This document shows positions 38,253 to 47,644 of a stretch of DNA of 64,000 nucleotides, piece after piece. A program made the position numbers and the translations under genes. The stretch comes from Polycladidibacter stylochi (GTDB lineage Bacteria; Pseudomonadota; Alphaproteobacteria; Rhizobiales; Stappiaceae). The stretch covers positions 186,001-250,000 of the forward strand of contig NZ_LLWE01000024.1 of NCBI RefSeq assembly GCF_001562055.1, read 5' to 3'. Position 1 is the first letter of the stretch. Each line of letters starts with the position of its first letter. The notes beneath the pieces are model-generated. The model was given only the letters and a program-made list of their open reading frames with translations. It searched no databases and was not told where the DNA came from.

Positions 38253-39620
38253 CTATTTTCCGATGCAAAAATCGCCGAAAATCACATCCAGCAAATCCTC
38301 AACATCAACACGGCCTGTGATGCGCCCAAGCTGATTGGCTGCTGCGCGTAGCTCTTCACTACGTAATTCGATTGGATATCCATCCATCGAAATCGCCCGC
38401 CTCAAATTCTCCAAACAACCATTCAAATAGTGACGATGTCGTTCGCGGGTAATAACTGGAGCCTCATTAAGCCCCATATTCTTTTCTGCAAACTCTGTTA
38501 GCTCGCACAGTAACCGATCCATGCCACCTTCAGCCTTTACGGAGCACTGTAAGGTGCGGACGGAATTCTCAGCAATAGCCTGTGGTGGATTACTATAACT
38601 CTTTTGCAAATCGACTTTTGTTTGCAATACCCATAATTCACCTGAGAACGCAGTCATCAACTCATGCTCAACACCCTCTGCCGATTGTGGCGCCTGTGTC
38701 CATAAAATCAAATCAGCCTGTTCGGCATGAGAAAGTGCTCGGCGTATCCCCTCTTGCTCAACAATACCGGCCTGTTCCCGCAGCCCAGCAGTATCTAGCA
38801 GAGTTACCGGATACCCTCCTAAATCAAGATGAACCTCTAAAACGTCACGAGTGGTCCCAGCCTCTGGCGTTACAATTGCCACGTCGCGATTAGCCAAATG
38901 ATTCATTAAACTGGACTTACCAGCATTAGGAGATCCTAACAAAACCACTTGCAAGCCCGAACGTAATCGCTCCCCTCGCCTGGAATCTTTCAGGTGACTA
39001 TCTATTTGCTGCTTGATGATATCAAGCTCTTGCCAAACCTGCTCGGCAACAGAATCTGGCACATCATCTTCATCCGAAAAATCCAGCTCAGCTTCAATCA
39101 TGGCACGAGAATGGATTAGCGCCTTGCGCCAACTCTCGTACAACTCGCCCAATGCTCCTTGCATTTGACGTTGAGCTTGGCGACGCTGCGCTTCTGTCTC
39201 AGCGTCAATGAGATCAGCCAGCCCTTCAACCTCTGTCAGGTCTAACTTGTTGTTATGGAAGGCCCGACGCGTGAATTCACCTTGTTCTGCAGGACGACTA
39301 TTGGGGAATTGGCCCAAAACATCCAAAAGGGCTGCAACGACTGCACGTCCACCATGACAGTGAATTTCTACCGTATCTTCACCGGTAAAGCTTTTAGGTC
39401 CTTCAAACCACAACACCAAAGCATGATCGATAACGCTATTATCTCGTGGGTCGTATATTTTTTTCAATGCAGATTCACGAGAAACAGGAAACCGCCCCTT
39501 AATTAGTTGCCGCAGTATCTCCCCTGCCTGAGTGCCAGAAATTCTAATAACAGCCACACCCGCAGGTAAGCTGCCGCTAGAAAGAGCATAAATAGTTTCT
39601 TGGGTGCTCACGTTAGGCAT
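38253..39620 (-). CDS. mnmE: tRNA modification GTPase MnmE
   Basis: This 455-aa GTPase is the partner of MnmG in wobble uridine modification. The N-terminal folate-binding domain (ETIYALSSGSLPAGVAVIRISG) is followed by helical regions, the G domain GSPNAGKSSLMNHL (about 223-236) with DTAGLREQ, and the C-terminal zinc-free motif FCIGK at the end. The start at 39620 (MPNVSTQ) has GAG at usable spacing and agrees with homologues; the frame extends 51 bases upstream. It probably runs into mnmG, although a parS-containing gap of 267 bases lies between. Confidence 0.96.
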   Translation of the reverse strand: MPNVSTQETIYALSSGSLPAGVAVIRISGTQAGEILRQLIKGRFPVSRESALKKIYDPRDNSVIDHALVLWFEGPKSFTGEDTVEIHCHGGRAVVAALLDVLGQFPNSRPAEQGEFTRRAFHNNKLDLTEVEGLADLIDAETEAQRRQAQRQMQGALGELYESWRKALIHSRAMIEAELDFSDEDDVPDSVAEQVWQELDIIKQQIDSHLKDSRRGERLRSGLQVVLLGSPNAGKSSLMNHLANRDVAIVTPEAGTTRDVLEVHLDLGGYPVTLLDTAGLREQAGIVEQEGIRRALSHAEQADLILWTQAPQSAEGVEHELMTAFSGELWVLQTKVDLQKSYSNPPQAIAENSVRTLQCSVKAEGGMDRLLCELTEFAEKNMGLNEAPVITRERHRHYLNGCLENLRRAISMDGYPIELRSEELRAAANQLGRITGRVDVEDLLDVIFGDFCIGK

Positions 39621-39682
39621 AGAGTATCTCGCTTCAATAGTCCGTATCGACACACTTATTTTGCGCAACAATAGCCGGAAGA

Positions 39683-39698
39683 TGATTCACGTGAAACA
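39683..39698. promoter_or_regulatory. parS site (15/16), upstream of mnmE
   Basis: TGATTCACGTGAAACA matches parS at 15 of 16 bases. It is in the gap between mnmE and the GNAT gene. Confidence 0.85.
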
Positions 39699-39799
39699 CT
39701 TAGAAATTCATTTCTTCAGAAAACGCACACTCAAATAGCCCTTAGCATGTATTAACTGAAGCAATATTCAACATATAAAATTTTAAGTAAATTATATCA

Positions 39800-40366
39800 C
39801 TAGCTAGTCCATGAGGATGTATTTAATCGATACAAAACTTGCTCTGCCAAAGGGTGATCCTTTTCCACTAAGGGGTGTAAAAAGTCATCCTCTTGGTTAT
39901 AACTCATGCCAAGTTTACTCATCACACGTTGCGATTTTAAGTTTCCTTTGGCTGTTAATGCAACAATTTCATCTAACTCTAACTCATTAAATCCATAGCC
40001 AAGCCATGCCTTCGCTGCTTCAACAGCTATCCCCTGCCCCCAACAAGAGCGTTTCAATCGCCAGCCAATTTCTACACAGGGCCCAAAATGCAACTCATCT
40101 TGATAATGCGGAATATTAAGCCCAACAAATCCATAGGGCTCTCCACTTACCTTGTCTTCAACCATTTCAAAGCAAAAACCATTGAGCTGTGCACGGGCAA
40201 TCATACGCTCCATCATAACTTTAGTTTCGTCCTTTGTCATAACAGAAGGAAAAAACTCCATCACAGCTGGATCACTACACATCTCAAAAAAACAATCTAA
40301 GTCACGACCTTCAATGGCACGTAACTTCAAACGCTCGGTTTCTAAAACAGGAACTCGCAATTTCAT
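39800..40366 (-). CDS. GNAT family N-acetyltransferase
   Basis: This 188-aa protein resembles RimJ/RimL-type acetyltransferases: LETERLKLRAI at the N-terminus, WRLKRSCWGQGIAVEAAKAWLGYGF as the acetyl-CoA loop (about 105-130) and ALTAKGNLKSQRVMSKLGM near the end. The start at 40366 has GTAGGAG upstream; an in-frame codon 33 bases earlier does not. It lies between rho and mnmE on the same strand, directly behind the rho terminator. The substrate is unknown. Confidence 0.88.
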   Translation of the reverse strand: MKLRVPVLETERLKLRAIEGRDLDCFFEMCSDPAVMEFFPSVMTKDETKVMMERMIARAQLNGFCFEMVEDKVSGEPYGFVGLNIPHYQDELHFGPCVEIGWRLKRSCWGQGIAVEAAKAWLGYGFNELELDEIVALTAKGNLKSQRVMSKLGMSYNQEDDFLHPLVEKDHPLAEQVLYRLNTSSWTS

Positions 40367-40378
40367 ATAAACTCCTAC

Positions 40379-40409
40379 AAAAAAAACCCCGGTAGTCACC
40401 TACCGAGGT
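40379..40409 (-). terminator. Rho-independent terminator of rho
   Basis: On the minus strand a ten-position stem (40400-40409 with 40386-40395, one mismatch, four-base loop) is followed by eight T residues (40379-40386). It lies 45 bases beyond the rho stop and ends 12 bases before the ATG of the GNAT gene, whose ribosome site lies in between. Confidence 0.85.
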
Positions 40410-40453
40410 CTAAATGTTAGATAATCAAAACAATCACTGCAAGGTGTAAACCT

Positions 40454-41719
40454 TTAAGTGTTCATTGTATCGAAAAACTCGTCATTCGATTTTGTCTGAC
40501 GCAACTTATCGAGCAAGAACTCTGCGGCATCCACAGTACCCATCGGGTTGAGGATACGACGAAGCACAAAGGTCTTCTTAAGCTTGTCAGCAGGTACCAG
40601 CAGTTCTTCCTTACGTGTACCGGAACGTTGAATATCAACGGCAGGGAACACACGCTTGTCAGAAATCTTGCGGTCCAGAATAATTTCGGAGTTACCAGTA
40701 CCTTTAAATTCTTCAAAGATAACTTCGTCCATGCGGCTACCGGTATCAATCAGTGCTGTTGCAATGATTGTCAAGGAACCGCCCTCTTCAATGTTACGAG
40801 CAGCACCAAAGAAGCGCTTAGGACGCTGGAGCGCATTCGCATCCACACCACCGGTCAAAACTTTACCAGAGGAAGGTACAACGGTGTTGTAGGCTCTGCC
40901 CAAGCGGGTAATACTATCAAGCAGAATAACGACATCTCGGCCATGCTCAACAAGGCGCTTGGCCTTCTCGATAACCATTTCGGCCACTTGAACGTGGCGG
41001 GTTGCTGGCTCATCAAATGTTGAAGAAACAACTTCACCATTAACCGTACGCTGCATATCTGTCACTTCTTCCGGCCGCTCATCAATCAGCAGCACGATCA
41101 GATAGCACTCAGGGTGATTGGTCGTAATCGATTTGGCAATATTTTGTAGGAAAACGGTTTTACCGGTGCGTGGCGGCGCTGTAATCAAAGCGCGCTGGCC
41201 TTTACCAAGTGGTGCAACCAGATCAATGATACGCGGGGAAATATCCTTGGAAGTATTATTCTCTATTTCAAGATTAAAGCGTTCATTAGGATATAAAGGT
41301 GTCAGGTTATCGAAATGAACCTTGTGACGGGCTTTTTCAGGATCTTCAAAATTAATCTTGTTGACTTTGAGAAGAGCGAAATAGCGTTCACCTTCTTTTG
41401 GACTACGAATTTGTCCTTCAACAGTATCACCGGTACGCAAAGAAAAGCGGCGGATTTGCGAAGGTGAAACGTAAATATCGTCTGGCCCAGGAAGGTAGTT
41501 GGCATCTGGAGAACGCAAGAATGCAAAACCATCTTGCAATACCTCGACGACGCCTTCGCCGATAATTTCGATATCTTGTTCTGCAAGACGTTTCAAAATA
41601 GCAAACATAAGTTCTTGTTTGCGCATTGTGCTTGCGTTTTCTACCTCATGCTCTTCAGCAAAAGCGAGCAGTTCGGTAGGGGTTTTGGATTTGAGGGCGC
41701 TGAGCTTCATCGAACGCAT
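40454..41719 (-). CDS. rho: Transcription termination factor Rho
   Basis: This hexameric RNA-DNA helicase (421 aa from the chosen start) ends many transcripts. The N-terminal Rho_N helices ([15 protein letters not shown]), the CSD RNA-binding domain ([27 protein letters not shown] region), Walker [16 protein letters not shown] (about 175-189) and [12 protein letters not shown] are visible. The start at 41719 ([10 protein letters not shown]) fits the family length; the frame remains open to a TTG at 41770, which would add 17 residues. Neither start has a strong ribosome site. A 207-base upstream region separates it from hemJ. Confidence 0.96.
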   Translation of the reverse strand: MRSMKLSALKSKTPTELLAFAEEHEVENASTMRKQELMFAILKRLAEQDIEIIGEGVVEVLQDGFAFLRSPDANYLPGPDDIYVSPSQIRRFSLRTGDTVEGQIRSPKEGERYFALLKVNKINFEDPEKARHKVHFDNLTPLYPNERFNLEIENNTSKDISPRIIDLVAPLGKGQRALITAPPRTGKTVFLQNIAKSITTNHPECYLIVLLIDERPEEVTDMQRTVNGEVVSSTFDEPATRHVQVAEMVIEKAKRLVEHGRDVVILLDSITRLGRAYNTVVPSSGKVLTGGVDANALQRPKRFFGAARNIEEGGSLTIIATALIDTGSRMDEVIFEEFKGTGNSEIILDRKISDKRVFPAVDIQRSGTRKEELLVPADKLKKTFVLRRILNPMGTVDAAEFLLDKLRQTKSNDEFFDTMNT

Positions 41720-41957
41720 TTGTGCATCAGATGGCTCTACAGGCTCTATACTTGGATGTGTTTCACTCAAGGCTAAGAGAACTCAATTTTGTTTGGAGAA
41801 GTTGCAGCTACAATAAACATTCGTGTGTTGCACCTGTAAAGTGCATAGCCAATATTTATTGATCACTACAGGATGTGAAGTTGGCGAGAACATACAGGCT
41901 GCAAACCCATATGGCAAGAGTCAATCCGCAATATATTTCGATGAAAACTAGCAGTAA

Positions 41958-41971
41958 TCACTAATTAGTGA
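41958..41971. repeat. Perfect palindrome downstream of hemJ
   Basis: TCACTAATTAGTGA is a perfect 14-base palindrome, six bases past the hemJ stop and about 240 bases upstream of rho. It could be an operator for rho or part of the end of the hemE-hemJ transcript. No known regulator motif is recognised. Confidence 0.35.
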
Positions 41972-41977
41972 ATATGA

Positions 41978-42403
41978 TTAGGGTTTAAAAATCACATAAT
42001 AGACAATTCCTAGCATTAACAAAGTTGGTAATTCATTTATAATCCTGTAATATTTCTCACTCTTTTTATTGTTATCCTGCGCAAATTGCTTCAAGTGAGC
42101 TGCGAGTAATCCGTGAAAGCCACTCAGTATTAAAACTAGGGATAATTTCATTAAAAACCAAAAGTCAGTAAAAACATCCAATTCATAGGCTGTCCAAAGA
42201 CCAAAAATCCAGGATGAGATCATGGCAGGATTCATTATCGCTTTCATTAAGCGACGTTCCATGACCTTGAATGTCTCACTTTTATCGCTGCCGATCTCGG
42301 CTGTTACATGATAGACGAAAAGTCGGGGCAAATAAAACAAGCCTGCCATCCAGGCTATAACCGAAATGATATGTAAATATTTCACCCAGCTATAAATATC
42401 CAT
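41978..42403 (-). CDS. hemJ: Protoporphyrinogen oxidase HemJ
   Basis: This 141-aa four-helix membrane protein catalyses protoporphyrinogen IX oxidation in most bacteria lacking HemG/HemY. The N-terminal WVKYLHIISVIAWMAGLFYLPRLFVYH contains the conserved His residue and arginine of the family, and the C-terminal NELPTLLMLGIVYYVIFKP is typical. It lies 19 bases after hemE, with TAGGAGACGGG before the ATG, consistent with a hemE-hemJ operon. Confidence 0.93.
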   Translation of the reverse strand: MDIYSWVKYLHIISVIAWMAGLFYLPRLFVYHVTAEIGSDKSETFKVMERRLMKAIMNPAMISSWIFGLWTAYELDVFTDFWFLMKLSLVLILSGFHGLLAAHLKQFAQDNNKKSEKYYRIINELPTLLMLGIVYYVIFKP

Positions 42404-42422
42404 CGCCCCGTCTCCTAAATAA

Positions 42423-43454
42423 TTAAAGCTTGCCTTTAACCCTTGCTACCATTTGCGCCACATGCTCAGGTGGTGTTTGTGGTACAACCCCGTGACCCAA
42501 GTTGAAAATATGCGGGCCGTTTTCAAAGGTCTTCAAAGCATAATCAATACCTTCATCCAGCGCTTTACCACCGGCTACCAACCGCATTGGATCTATATTG
42601 CCTTGTACAGGTACCATTTCCTGAATTTTAACAGCAATTTCAGCAGGCACAGTCCAGTCAAGCCCAACCGCATCCACACCAGTTAGTTTAACATAGTTAA
42701 CAAGTCGTGATGATGAAGCCTTTGGGAAGCCAATTATTTTCGCTTCTGGACGAAGTTTTTTAACACCGGAAACAATCTGTCTTGTTGGCTCGATACACCA
42801 ACGCTGGAAACCAAGATCATCCAGTACGCCTGCCCATGTATCGAAAATCTGTACAGCATCAGCACCAGCATCAAGCTGGTCAACCAGATACGTGATTGAT
42901 GCTGTTACCAGCTCATCAATAAACGCCTGCAATAAATCCGGGTTCTGGAAAGAGCCAATTCGCGCTGCTGTTTGTTCCTGTGTTGTATGTCCGGCGACAG
43001 AATAGCAAGCAACGGTCCACGGAGCCCCGCAGAAGCCAAGCAAAGTGGTTTCAGTAGGTAACTGCGCTCTTAAGCGACCAACGGTTTCTAAAACTGGTTT
43101 CAAATGATCTTTAATTCGAGCCTGATCAAGCTTCTCGATTATTTCACGTGAAAGGGGATCGAGGACTGGTCCCTTCCCTTCTTCAAAGCGAACCGGATAT
43201 CCCAATGCATCTGGCACAACAAAAATGTCTGAAAACAAAATGGATGCATCAAAGCCATAACGGCGTATCGGTTGCAGTGTTACCTCAGTTGCTAAATCTG
43301 GATTATAGCAAAAATCAAGAAAGTTTGGCGCTTTAGCTCGCTCAGCTCGATATTCGGGTAGATAGCGTCCTGCCTGACGCATCATCCAAATTGGCGGTCT
43401 TTCTAGTTTTTCGCCAGATAAGACTCTCATAACAGCACGTTGGTTCGATTGCAT
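42423..43454 (-). CDS. hemE: Uroporphyrinogen decarboxylase
   Basis: HemE (343 aa) decarboxylates the four acetate side chains of uroporphyrinogen III to give coproporphyrinogen III. The N-terminal signature PPIWMMRQAGRYLPEYR (about 22-38) and the GFCGAPWTVACYSVAG region are clear. The start at 43454 has AAGAG upstream and fits the family; the frame extends to a GTG at 43472. The gene borders the candidate origin and contains a weak ParB-site variant. Confidence 0.96.
   Translation of the reverse strand: MQSNQRAVMRVLSGEKLERPPIWMMRQAGRYLPEYRAERAKAPNFLDFCYNPDLATEVTLQPIRRYGFDASILFSDIFVVPDALGYPVRFEEGKGPVLDPLSREIIEKLDQARIKDHLKPVLETVGRLRAQLPTETTLLGFCGAPWTVACYSVAGHTTQEQTAARIGSFQNPDLLQAFIDELVTASITYLVDQLDAGADAVQIFDTWAGVLDDLGFQRWCIEPTRQIVSGVKKLRPEAKIIGFPKASSSRLVNYVKLTGVDAVGLDWTVPAEIAVKIQEMVPVQGNIDPMRLVAGGKALDEGIDYALKTFENGPHIFNLGHGVVPQTPPEHVAQMVARVKGKL
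43140..43155. promoter_or_regulatory. Weak parS-like site inside hemE
   Basis: TATTTCACGTGAAAGG keeps the TTTCACGTGAAA core but differs from parS at three outer positions (13/16). It is the site nearest the candidate origin. Binding by ParB is uncertain. Confidence 0.4.
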
Positions 43455-43472
43455 GATGCGTTTCTCTTTCAC

Positions 43473-43883
43473 AGTTCTTCTAAAATAAAGAATCCCCTTT
43501 AGGGGTATTTGTTTTTTCTATTAGGCAGTGGATTACAAGGATCATTGAGAACACACAATCTACCCAAAGAAAAACTCATATGGGATAAACTCATTAACCA
43601 TTTGGTAACGATCCATCAACAGCTGTATATAACATTACAAAAGTAATGAATATTCAACGGCCTAATTATTTTTAGAGCGGCTGATATTTTTGAATTGTAC
43701 CTAGAGCACGCTGTGCATATTCTGGGTTTAAAATGTGTAATCCTAGTTTTCCAAATCGTTTCATAAGTAATGTTCTCAAAACATAGCAATGTGAATGAAT
43801 TTGGTGATACGGGGAGAAAAATCGCGCTTGGGCACAAAATGCCCGTTTCTTACACAGGTGCGCTCGTACTTGAGGATTAAATC
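43473..43883. other. Candidate chromosomal replication origin (oriC) between hemE and ppsR
   Basis: This AT-rich gap of about 410 bases lies between divergent hemE and ppsR, the neighbourhood of the Caulobacter origin. Genes on each side run away from it. TTAACCATTTGGTAAC (43594-43609) resembles a CtrA site (TTAA-N7-TTAA, one change). TGTATATAA (43624-43632) and TGTGCATAT (43712-43720) are each one change from the DnaA box TGTGNATAA. A CcrM-type GAATC is at 43490-43494 and CCCCT/AGGGG forms a small hairpin at 43494-43505. No ORF is convincing. Classical tight DnaA boxes are missing, so this is a candidate. Confidence 0.5.
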
Positions 43884-44744
43884 TTGGGTAACTCAGCTAA
43901 ATATTTTCATTTACATATGGTTTCAGATTCTACAGGTGAAACACTGCTCACTGCAGTTCGTGCTACCACGGCTCAATACGAAGGAATTGCTCCTATTGAG
44001 CACATTTATCCCTTAATCCGGCAAGATAAGCAGATGGATCGGGTATTAGAAGAAATTGAATCTGCACCCGGTATCGTGCTGTATACGCTGGTGGAAAGAG
44101 ATGCAGCGCTAAAGCTGGAAGCCAAGTGCAAAGAGCTTTCACTGCCGGTGGTAAATATACTTGATCCGGTCCATCAGGCTTTTAATGCCTACTTGAAAGT
44201 CCAGCCGACCTGGAAAGTCGGTGGTCAGTACATGATGGACGAAGAGTATTTTCAGCGTATGGAAGCGTTGAATTACACGATGATGCATGATGACGGCCAA
44301 ATTGCGCATGATTTGGAGGAGGCAGATGTTGTTTTGGTCGGTATAAGTCGTACTTCCAAAACCCCCACCTGTATTTACTTGGCAAATAGAGGGGTAAAAG
44401 CTGCTAACGTACCGCTTGTACCTGAAATAAAACCGCCTCGCGCTTTGTTTAAGCTAAAAAAACCACTTGTTGTTGGACTGATGGCCACAGCTGAAAGAAT
44501 ACGCGACATCAGGCAAAATCGTGTTCTTTCAATTTCACCAGGTGCAGATAATGAACGTTATGTTGATCGGAAATTAATTGCGCAGGAAATAAAAATGTGC
44601 AGGACATTGTGTAAAGAAAATGGTTGGCCGCTTATAGATGTTACACGGCGTTCTATTGAAGAAACCGCTGCCGAAATAATCCAGTATTTAACCTTGCATA
44701 AAGCAGGAAAACTAGATCTCAACGATCTAATAAAATCAAAATAG
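43884..44744 (+). CDS. ppsR: Pyruvate, phosphate dikinase / PEP synthase regulatory protein (DUF299)
   Basis: This 286-aa bifunctional kinase/pyrophosphorylase controls pyruvate phosphate dikinase or PEP synthase. The N-terminal HLHMVSDSTGETLLTAVRA and the P-loop GISRTSKTPTCIYLANRG (about 154-171) are diagnostic. It starts with TTG, supported by TGAGGATTAAATC upstream; a GTG/ATG alternative would lose the conserved start. It is the first of five genes reading away from the candidate origin. Confidence 0.93.
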   Translation: MGNSAKYFHLHMVSDSTGETLLTAVRATTAQYEGIAPIEHIYPLIRQDKQMDRVLEEIESAPGIVLYTLVERDAALKLEAKCKELSLPVVNILDPVHQAFNAYLKVQPTWKVGGQYMMDEEYFQRMEALNYTMMHDDGQIAHDLEEADVVLVGISRTSKTPTCIYLANRGVKAANVPLVPEIKPPRALFKLKKPLVVGLMATAERIRDIRQNRVLSISPGADNERYVDRKLIAQEIKMCRTLCKENGWPLIDVTRRSIEETAAEIIQYLTLHKAGKLDLNDLIKSK

Positions 44745-44752
44745 GTAACTCG

Positions 44753-45349
44753 ATGAGCAACTTGGTTCTTGCAAGTGGTAGCCAGATAAGGGCAACCCTT
44801 TTAAAAAATGCGGGCCTGACACTGACAATTGATCCCGCTGATATTGATGAGCGTTCACTTGAGGCAAAACTGTCTGAAAAAGGTGCAAGCCCTGAAGAAA
44901 TTGCGCTGGAACTCGCCAAGGAAAAGGCAATTCATGTTTCTAAAAGGCAACCTCAACAGTTGGTTATTGGTGCCGATCAGGTGCTTTCTTTTGAAGATAT
45001 CCGCCTCAACAAACCAAAAAATATGGCGGAAGCTCAACAGCGTCTCAGGGATTTTTCAGGCAAAAGCCATCAGCTCCATTCAGCAATATGCGTGGCTCTG
45101 AATGGGACCTCCCTTTTTCAAGCAACATCTACTGCAAACCTGTTTGTTAGAAAACTGGAAGAGGCGTTTTTAGATTGGTATATGCACAATAGTGGTGAGA
45201 GTATTTTACAAAGTGTTGGTGCCTACCAATTAGAGGGTATCGGCATTCAATTGTTTGAGAAAATTGAAGGTGATTACTTCACTATTCTTGGGCTTCCCCT
45301 ATTACAATTGCTTAACTTTCTTCGATCTGAGGGACATCTAAAAACATGA
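44753..45349 (+). CDS. maf: Maf family nucleotide pyrophosphatase
   Basis: This 198-aa protein starts with LVLASGSQIRATLLKNAGL, the Maf signature, followed by the VIGADQVLSFEDIRLNKPKNMAEAQQRL region that holds the catalytic aspartate. Maf proteins hydrolyse non-canonical or pyrimidine nucleoside triphosphates. It lies eight bases after ppsR and overlaps aroE by four. Its exact nucleotide preference is not visible here. Confidence 0.93.
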   Translation: MSNLVLASGSQIRATLLKNAGLTLTIDPADIDERSLEAKLSEKGASPEEIALELAKEKAIHVSKRQPQQLVIGADQVLSFEDIRLNKPKNMAEAQQRLRDFSGKSHQLHSAICVALNGTSLFQATSTANLFVRKLEEAFLDWYMHNSGESILQSVGAYQLEGIGIQLFEKIEGDYFTILGLPLLQLLNFLRSEGHLKT

Positions 45350-46191
45350 GAAAAGCTGCAATAACAGGATATCCCCTGTCACACTCCAAATCCCCGGTAA
45401 TCCATGGATATTGGCTAAAAAAATATGGTTTGCAGGGAGAATATGGCGTTGTTGAAGTCGCGCCGGAAACAGCAATAGATTTCTATGAAAATCTGTCCCG
45501 AAATAATCTAATCGGTTGTAACGTTACCATACCAAATAAAGAAAGTGCTTTTAAAGCGGCGGCTCAGTTGGATGATGCTGCAAAAGCAATTGGGGCGGTA
45601 AACACCTTATGGCTGGATGAAAATAGCACGTTGAATGGTTCAAATACCGATGCTCTGGGCTTTCTGGGTAATCTGGATCAAAATGCACCTGGCTGGGATT
45701 CCCAATCTGGTGATAATTGCGGGAAAAAAGCAGTTGTATTAGGTGCCGGTGGGGCAGCTCGGGCAATTATTTGGGCACTTCTTCAGCGCGGTTTCAAAGA
45801 AATTCACATAATTAATCGTACAGCAAAACGAGCAGAGGAACTTGCGGATCATTTCGGTAGAAATATTTTTATAACCCTGTGGGAAAATCGTGAGAAAGAG
45901 CTGCATAACTGCCAACTTCTTGTCAATACGACTTCACTAGGTATGAAAGGTCAGCCTAACCTAGAGTTATCACTGGATAACCTGTCAAAAAGTGCAGTGG
46001 TTACTGACATAGTATATGCACCTTTGATGACTGATCTCTTGAAATCGGCCCAAGATAGAGGAAACACGGTTGTTGATGGTTTAGGGATGCTGCTGCATCA
46101 GGCTGTACCCGGATTTGAACAGTGGTTTGGTGTAAAACCGGAAGTCACAGCAGAACTGCGCCAACTGGTAATCGAGCAAATGGAAAGTTGA
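45346..46191 (+). CDS. aroE: Shikimate dehydrogenase
   Basis: This 281-aa NADPH-dependent enzyme reduces 3-dehydroshikimate to shikimate. The shikimate-binding SHSKSPVIHGYWLKKYG (about 13-29), NVTIPNKE with the catalytic lysine (about 59-66), NTDALGFLGN and the nucleotide motif VLGAGGAARAI (about 130-140) are present. It overlaps maf by ATGA and precedes coaE by two bases. The reductive shikimate route it serves feeds chorismate to the mutase encoded at 25 kb. Confidence 0.95.
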   Translation: MRKAAITGYPLSHSKSPVIHGYWLKKYGLQGEYGVVEVAPETAIDFYENLSRNNLIGCNVTIPNKESAFKAAAQLDDAAKAIGAVNTLWLDENSTLNGSNTDALGFLGNLDQNAPGWDSQSGDNCGKKAVVLGAGGAARAIIWALLQRGFKEIHIINRTAKRAEELADHFGRNIFITLWENREKELHNCQLLVNTTSLGMKGQPNLELSLDNLSKSAVVTDIVYAPLMTDLLKSAQDRGNTVVDGLGMLLHQAVPGFEQWFGVKPEVTAELRQLVIEQMES

Positions 46192-46193
46192 TA

Positions 46194-46772
46194 ATGCGCA
46201 TTATTGGCTTAACCGGTTCAATCGGCATGGGTAAATCAACGACAGCTAAGATGTTTGCCAAAGCAGGTGCTGCCGTATACGACGCCGATGCCGCAGTCCA
46301 TAAACAATACAAGGAAAAGGCTGTACCTGCCATAGCAGCCGCTTTTCCATCAGCCATAAAAGAGGGTGCCATTTGCCGACAAGAACTGGGTAAACTGGTG
46401 CTTGGCAATCCTGAGGCTTTTAAAAGGCTTGAGGATATTGTGCATCCACTCGTTCAAGAGGAAGAAAGGGCCTTTCTTCAAAGTGCATGGGAGCAAAAAC
46501 GTCGGTTCGTTGTGCTGGATATACCCTTACTGCTCGAAAAGCCGGTTGCAGACCGCGTAGACACAATTGTTGTCGTTACAGCGAATGAAAAGTTACAGCG
46601 TGAACGTGTTTTAGCCCGACCCAACATGACCGCTGATAAAATGCAGGCAATTTTAAGCAAACAAATGCCGGATGCACAAAAGCGGTTGAAAGCACACTTC
46701 ATAGTGCATACAGATCGTGGTTTGAAAGCGGCAGAACAACAGGTTAATGCCATACTAAAGGCGCTCTCCTAG
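46194..46772 (+). CDS. coaE: Dephospho-CoA kinase
   Basis: This 192-aa P-loop kinase does the last step of coenzyme A synthesis. IIGLTGSIGMGKSTTAKMF (about 2-20) is the Walker A region, DADAAVH the CoA-site segment and DIPLLLEK the Walker B area. The ATG at 46194 lies two bases after the aroE stop and begins exactly where CoaE proteins begin; the open frame extends 72 bases upstream inside aroE and is not used. Confidence 0.95.
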   Translation: MRIIGLTGSIGMGKSTTAKMFAKAGAAVYDADAAVHKQYKEKAVPAIAAAFPSAIKEGAICRQELGKLVLGNPEAFKRLEDIVHPLVQEEERAFLQSAWEQKRRFVVLDIPLLLEKPVADRVDTIVVVTANEKLQRERVLARPNMTADKMQAILSKQMPDAQKRLKAHFIVHTDRGLKAAEQQVNAILKALS

Positions 46773-46800
46773 AGCCAAAAATTGTAAGCAAGGTTATAAT

Positions 46801-47502
46801 ATGCGTGAGATTTCTTTCGACACCGAAACAACAGGCTTGAATCCTTTAGATGGCGATCGCCTTGTTGAAATTGGTGGTGTTGAACTAATGAATCTGGTTC
46901 CAACTGGCCGTGTTTATCACGTCTATATCAACCCCCAGCGCGATATGCCTGAGGAAGCTTACCGTGTTCATGGCCTATCTGCTGAATTTTTGGCCGATAA
47001 ACCCTTGTTTTCCGAAGTTGCCGATGATTTCTTGGAATTTGTTGGTGACGCCCGCTTGGTTATTCACAACGCCCCATTTGATATGGGGTTCATCAATATG
47101 GAGCTGGGCCGCATCAACCGGCCGCCGATATCTAATACCCAAGTTCTTGATACCTTGAAAATGGCGCGACGCAAATTCCCAACGGGCTCTGCGTCTCTTG
47201 ATGCGCTGTGTAGCCGTTTTGGTATCGATAATTCTAAGCGTACCAAACACGGCGCACTACTTGATGCCGAGCTTTTGGCCGAAGTCTATCTTGAGCTGAA
47301 TGGTGGGAAGCAAAAGAACCTTATTCTATCACCAGATGAAGTTGATAGCGGCAAAGCTGATGAGCAAGGCACAATTGAAAGAGCACCAGCTAAGCAGCGT
47401 TCTACCAAACTCGTTTCACGCCTAACAGCCGAGGATATCGAACAGCATCAGCAATTCATCAGCGCTATGAAAGCTGACCCTTTGTGGAAAAAATATATGT
47501 AA
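46801..47502 (+). CDS. dnaQ: DNA polymerase III epsilon subunit (3'-5' exonuclease)
   Basis: This 233-aa proofreading exonuclease has the DEDDh motifs: FDTETTGLNP (Asp/Glu, about 6-15), HNAPFDMGFINMEL (about 83-96) and RTKHGALLDAELLAEVY (His/Asp, about 153-169). The C-terminal tail that binds the polymerase lacks recognisable motifs but ends MKADPLWKKYM, usual for alphaproteobacteria. It is the last gene of the ppsR-maf-aroE-coaE-dnaQ run. A 142-base gap follows, with an ATTGATA/TATCAAT repeat at 47508-47534. Confidence 0.95.
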   Translation: MREISFDTETTGLNPLDGDRLVEIGGVELMNLVPTGRVYHVYINPQRDMPEEAYRVHGLSAEFLADKPLFSEVADDFLEFVGDARLVIHNAPFDMGFINMELGRINRPPISNTQVLDTLKMARRKFPTGSASLDALCSRFGIDNSKRTKHGALLDAELLAEVYLELNGGKQKNLILSPDEVDSGKADEQGTIERAPAKQRSTKLVSRLTAEDIEQHQQFISAMKADPLWKKYM

Positions 47503-47644
47503 TCAAAATTGATATGAGTAGAGGAGGTATCAATACAATTAATATACTCTAGTGAAAATACTATAATTACAGCAGCGATTTATAACAAATAAATAAATTG
47601 AGTTGAGCTACAATGATTGGACAAAGTCCACTTGTTGAGCCGAT

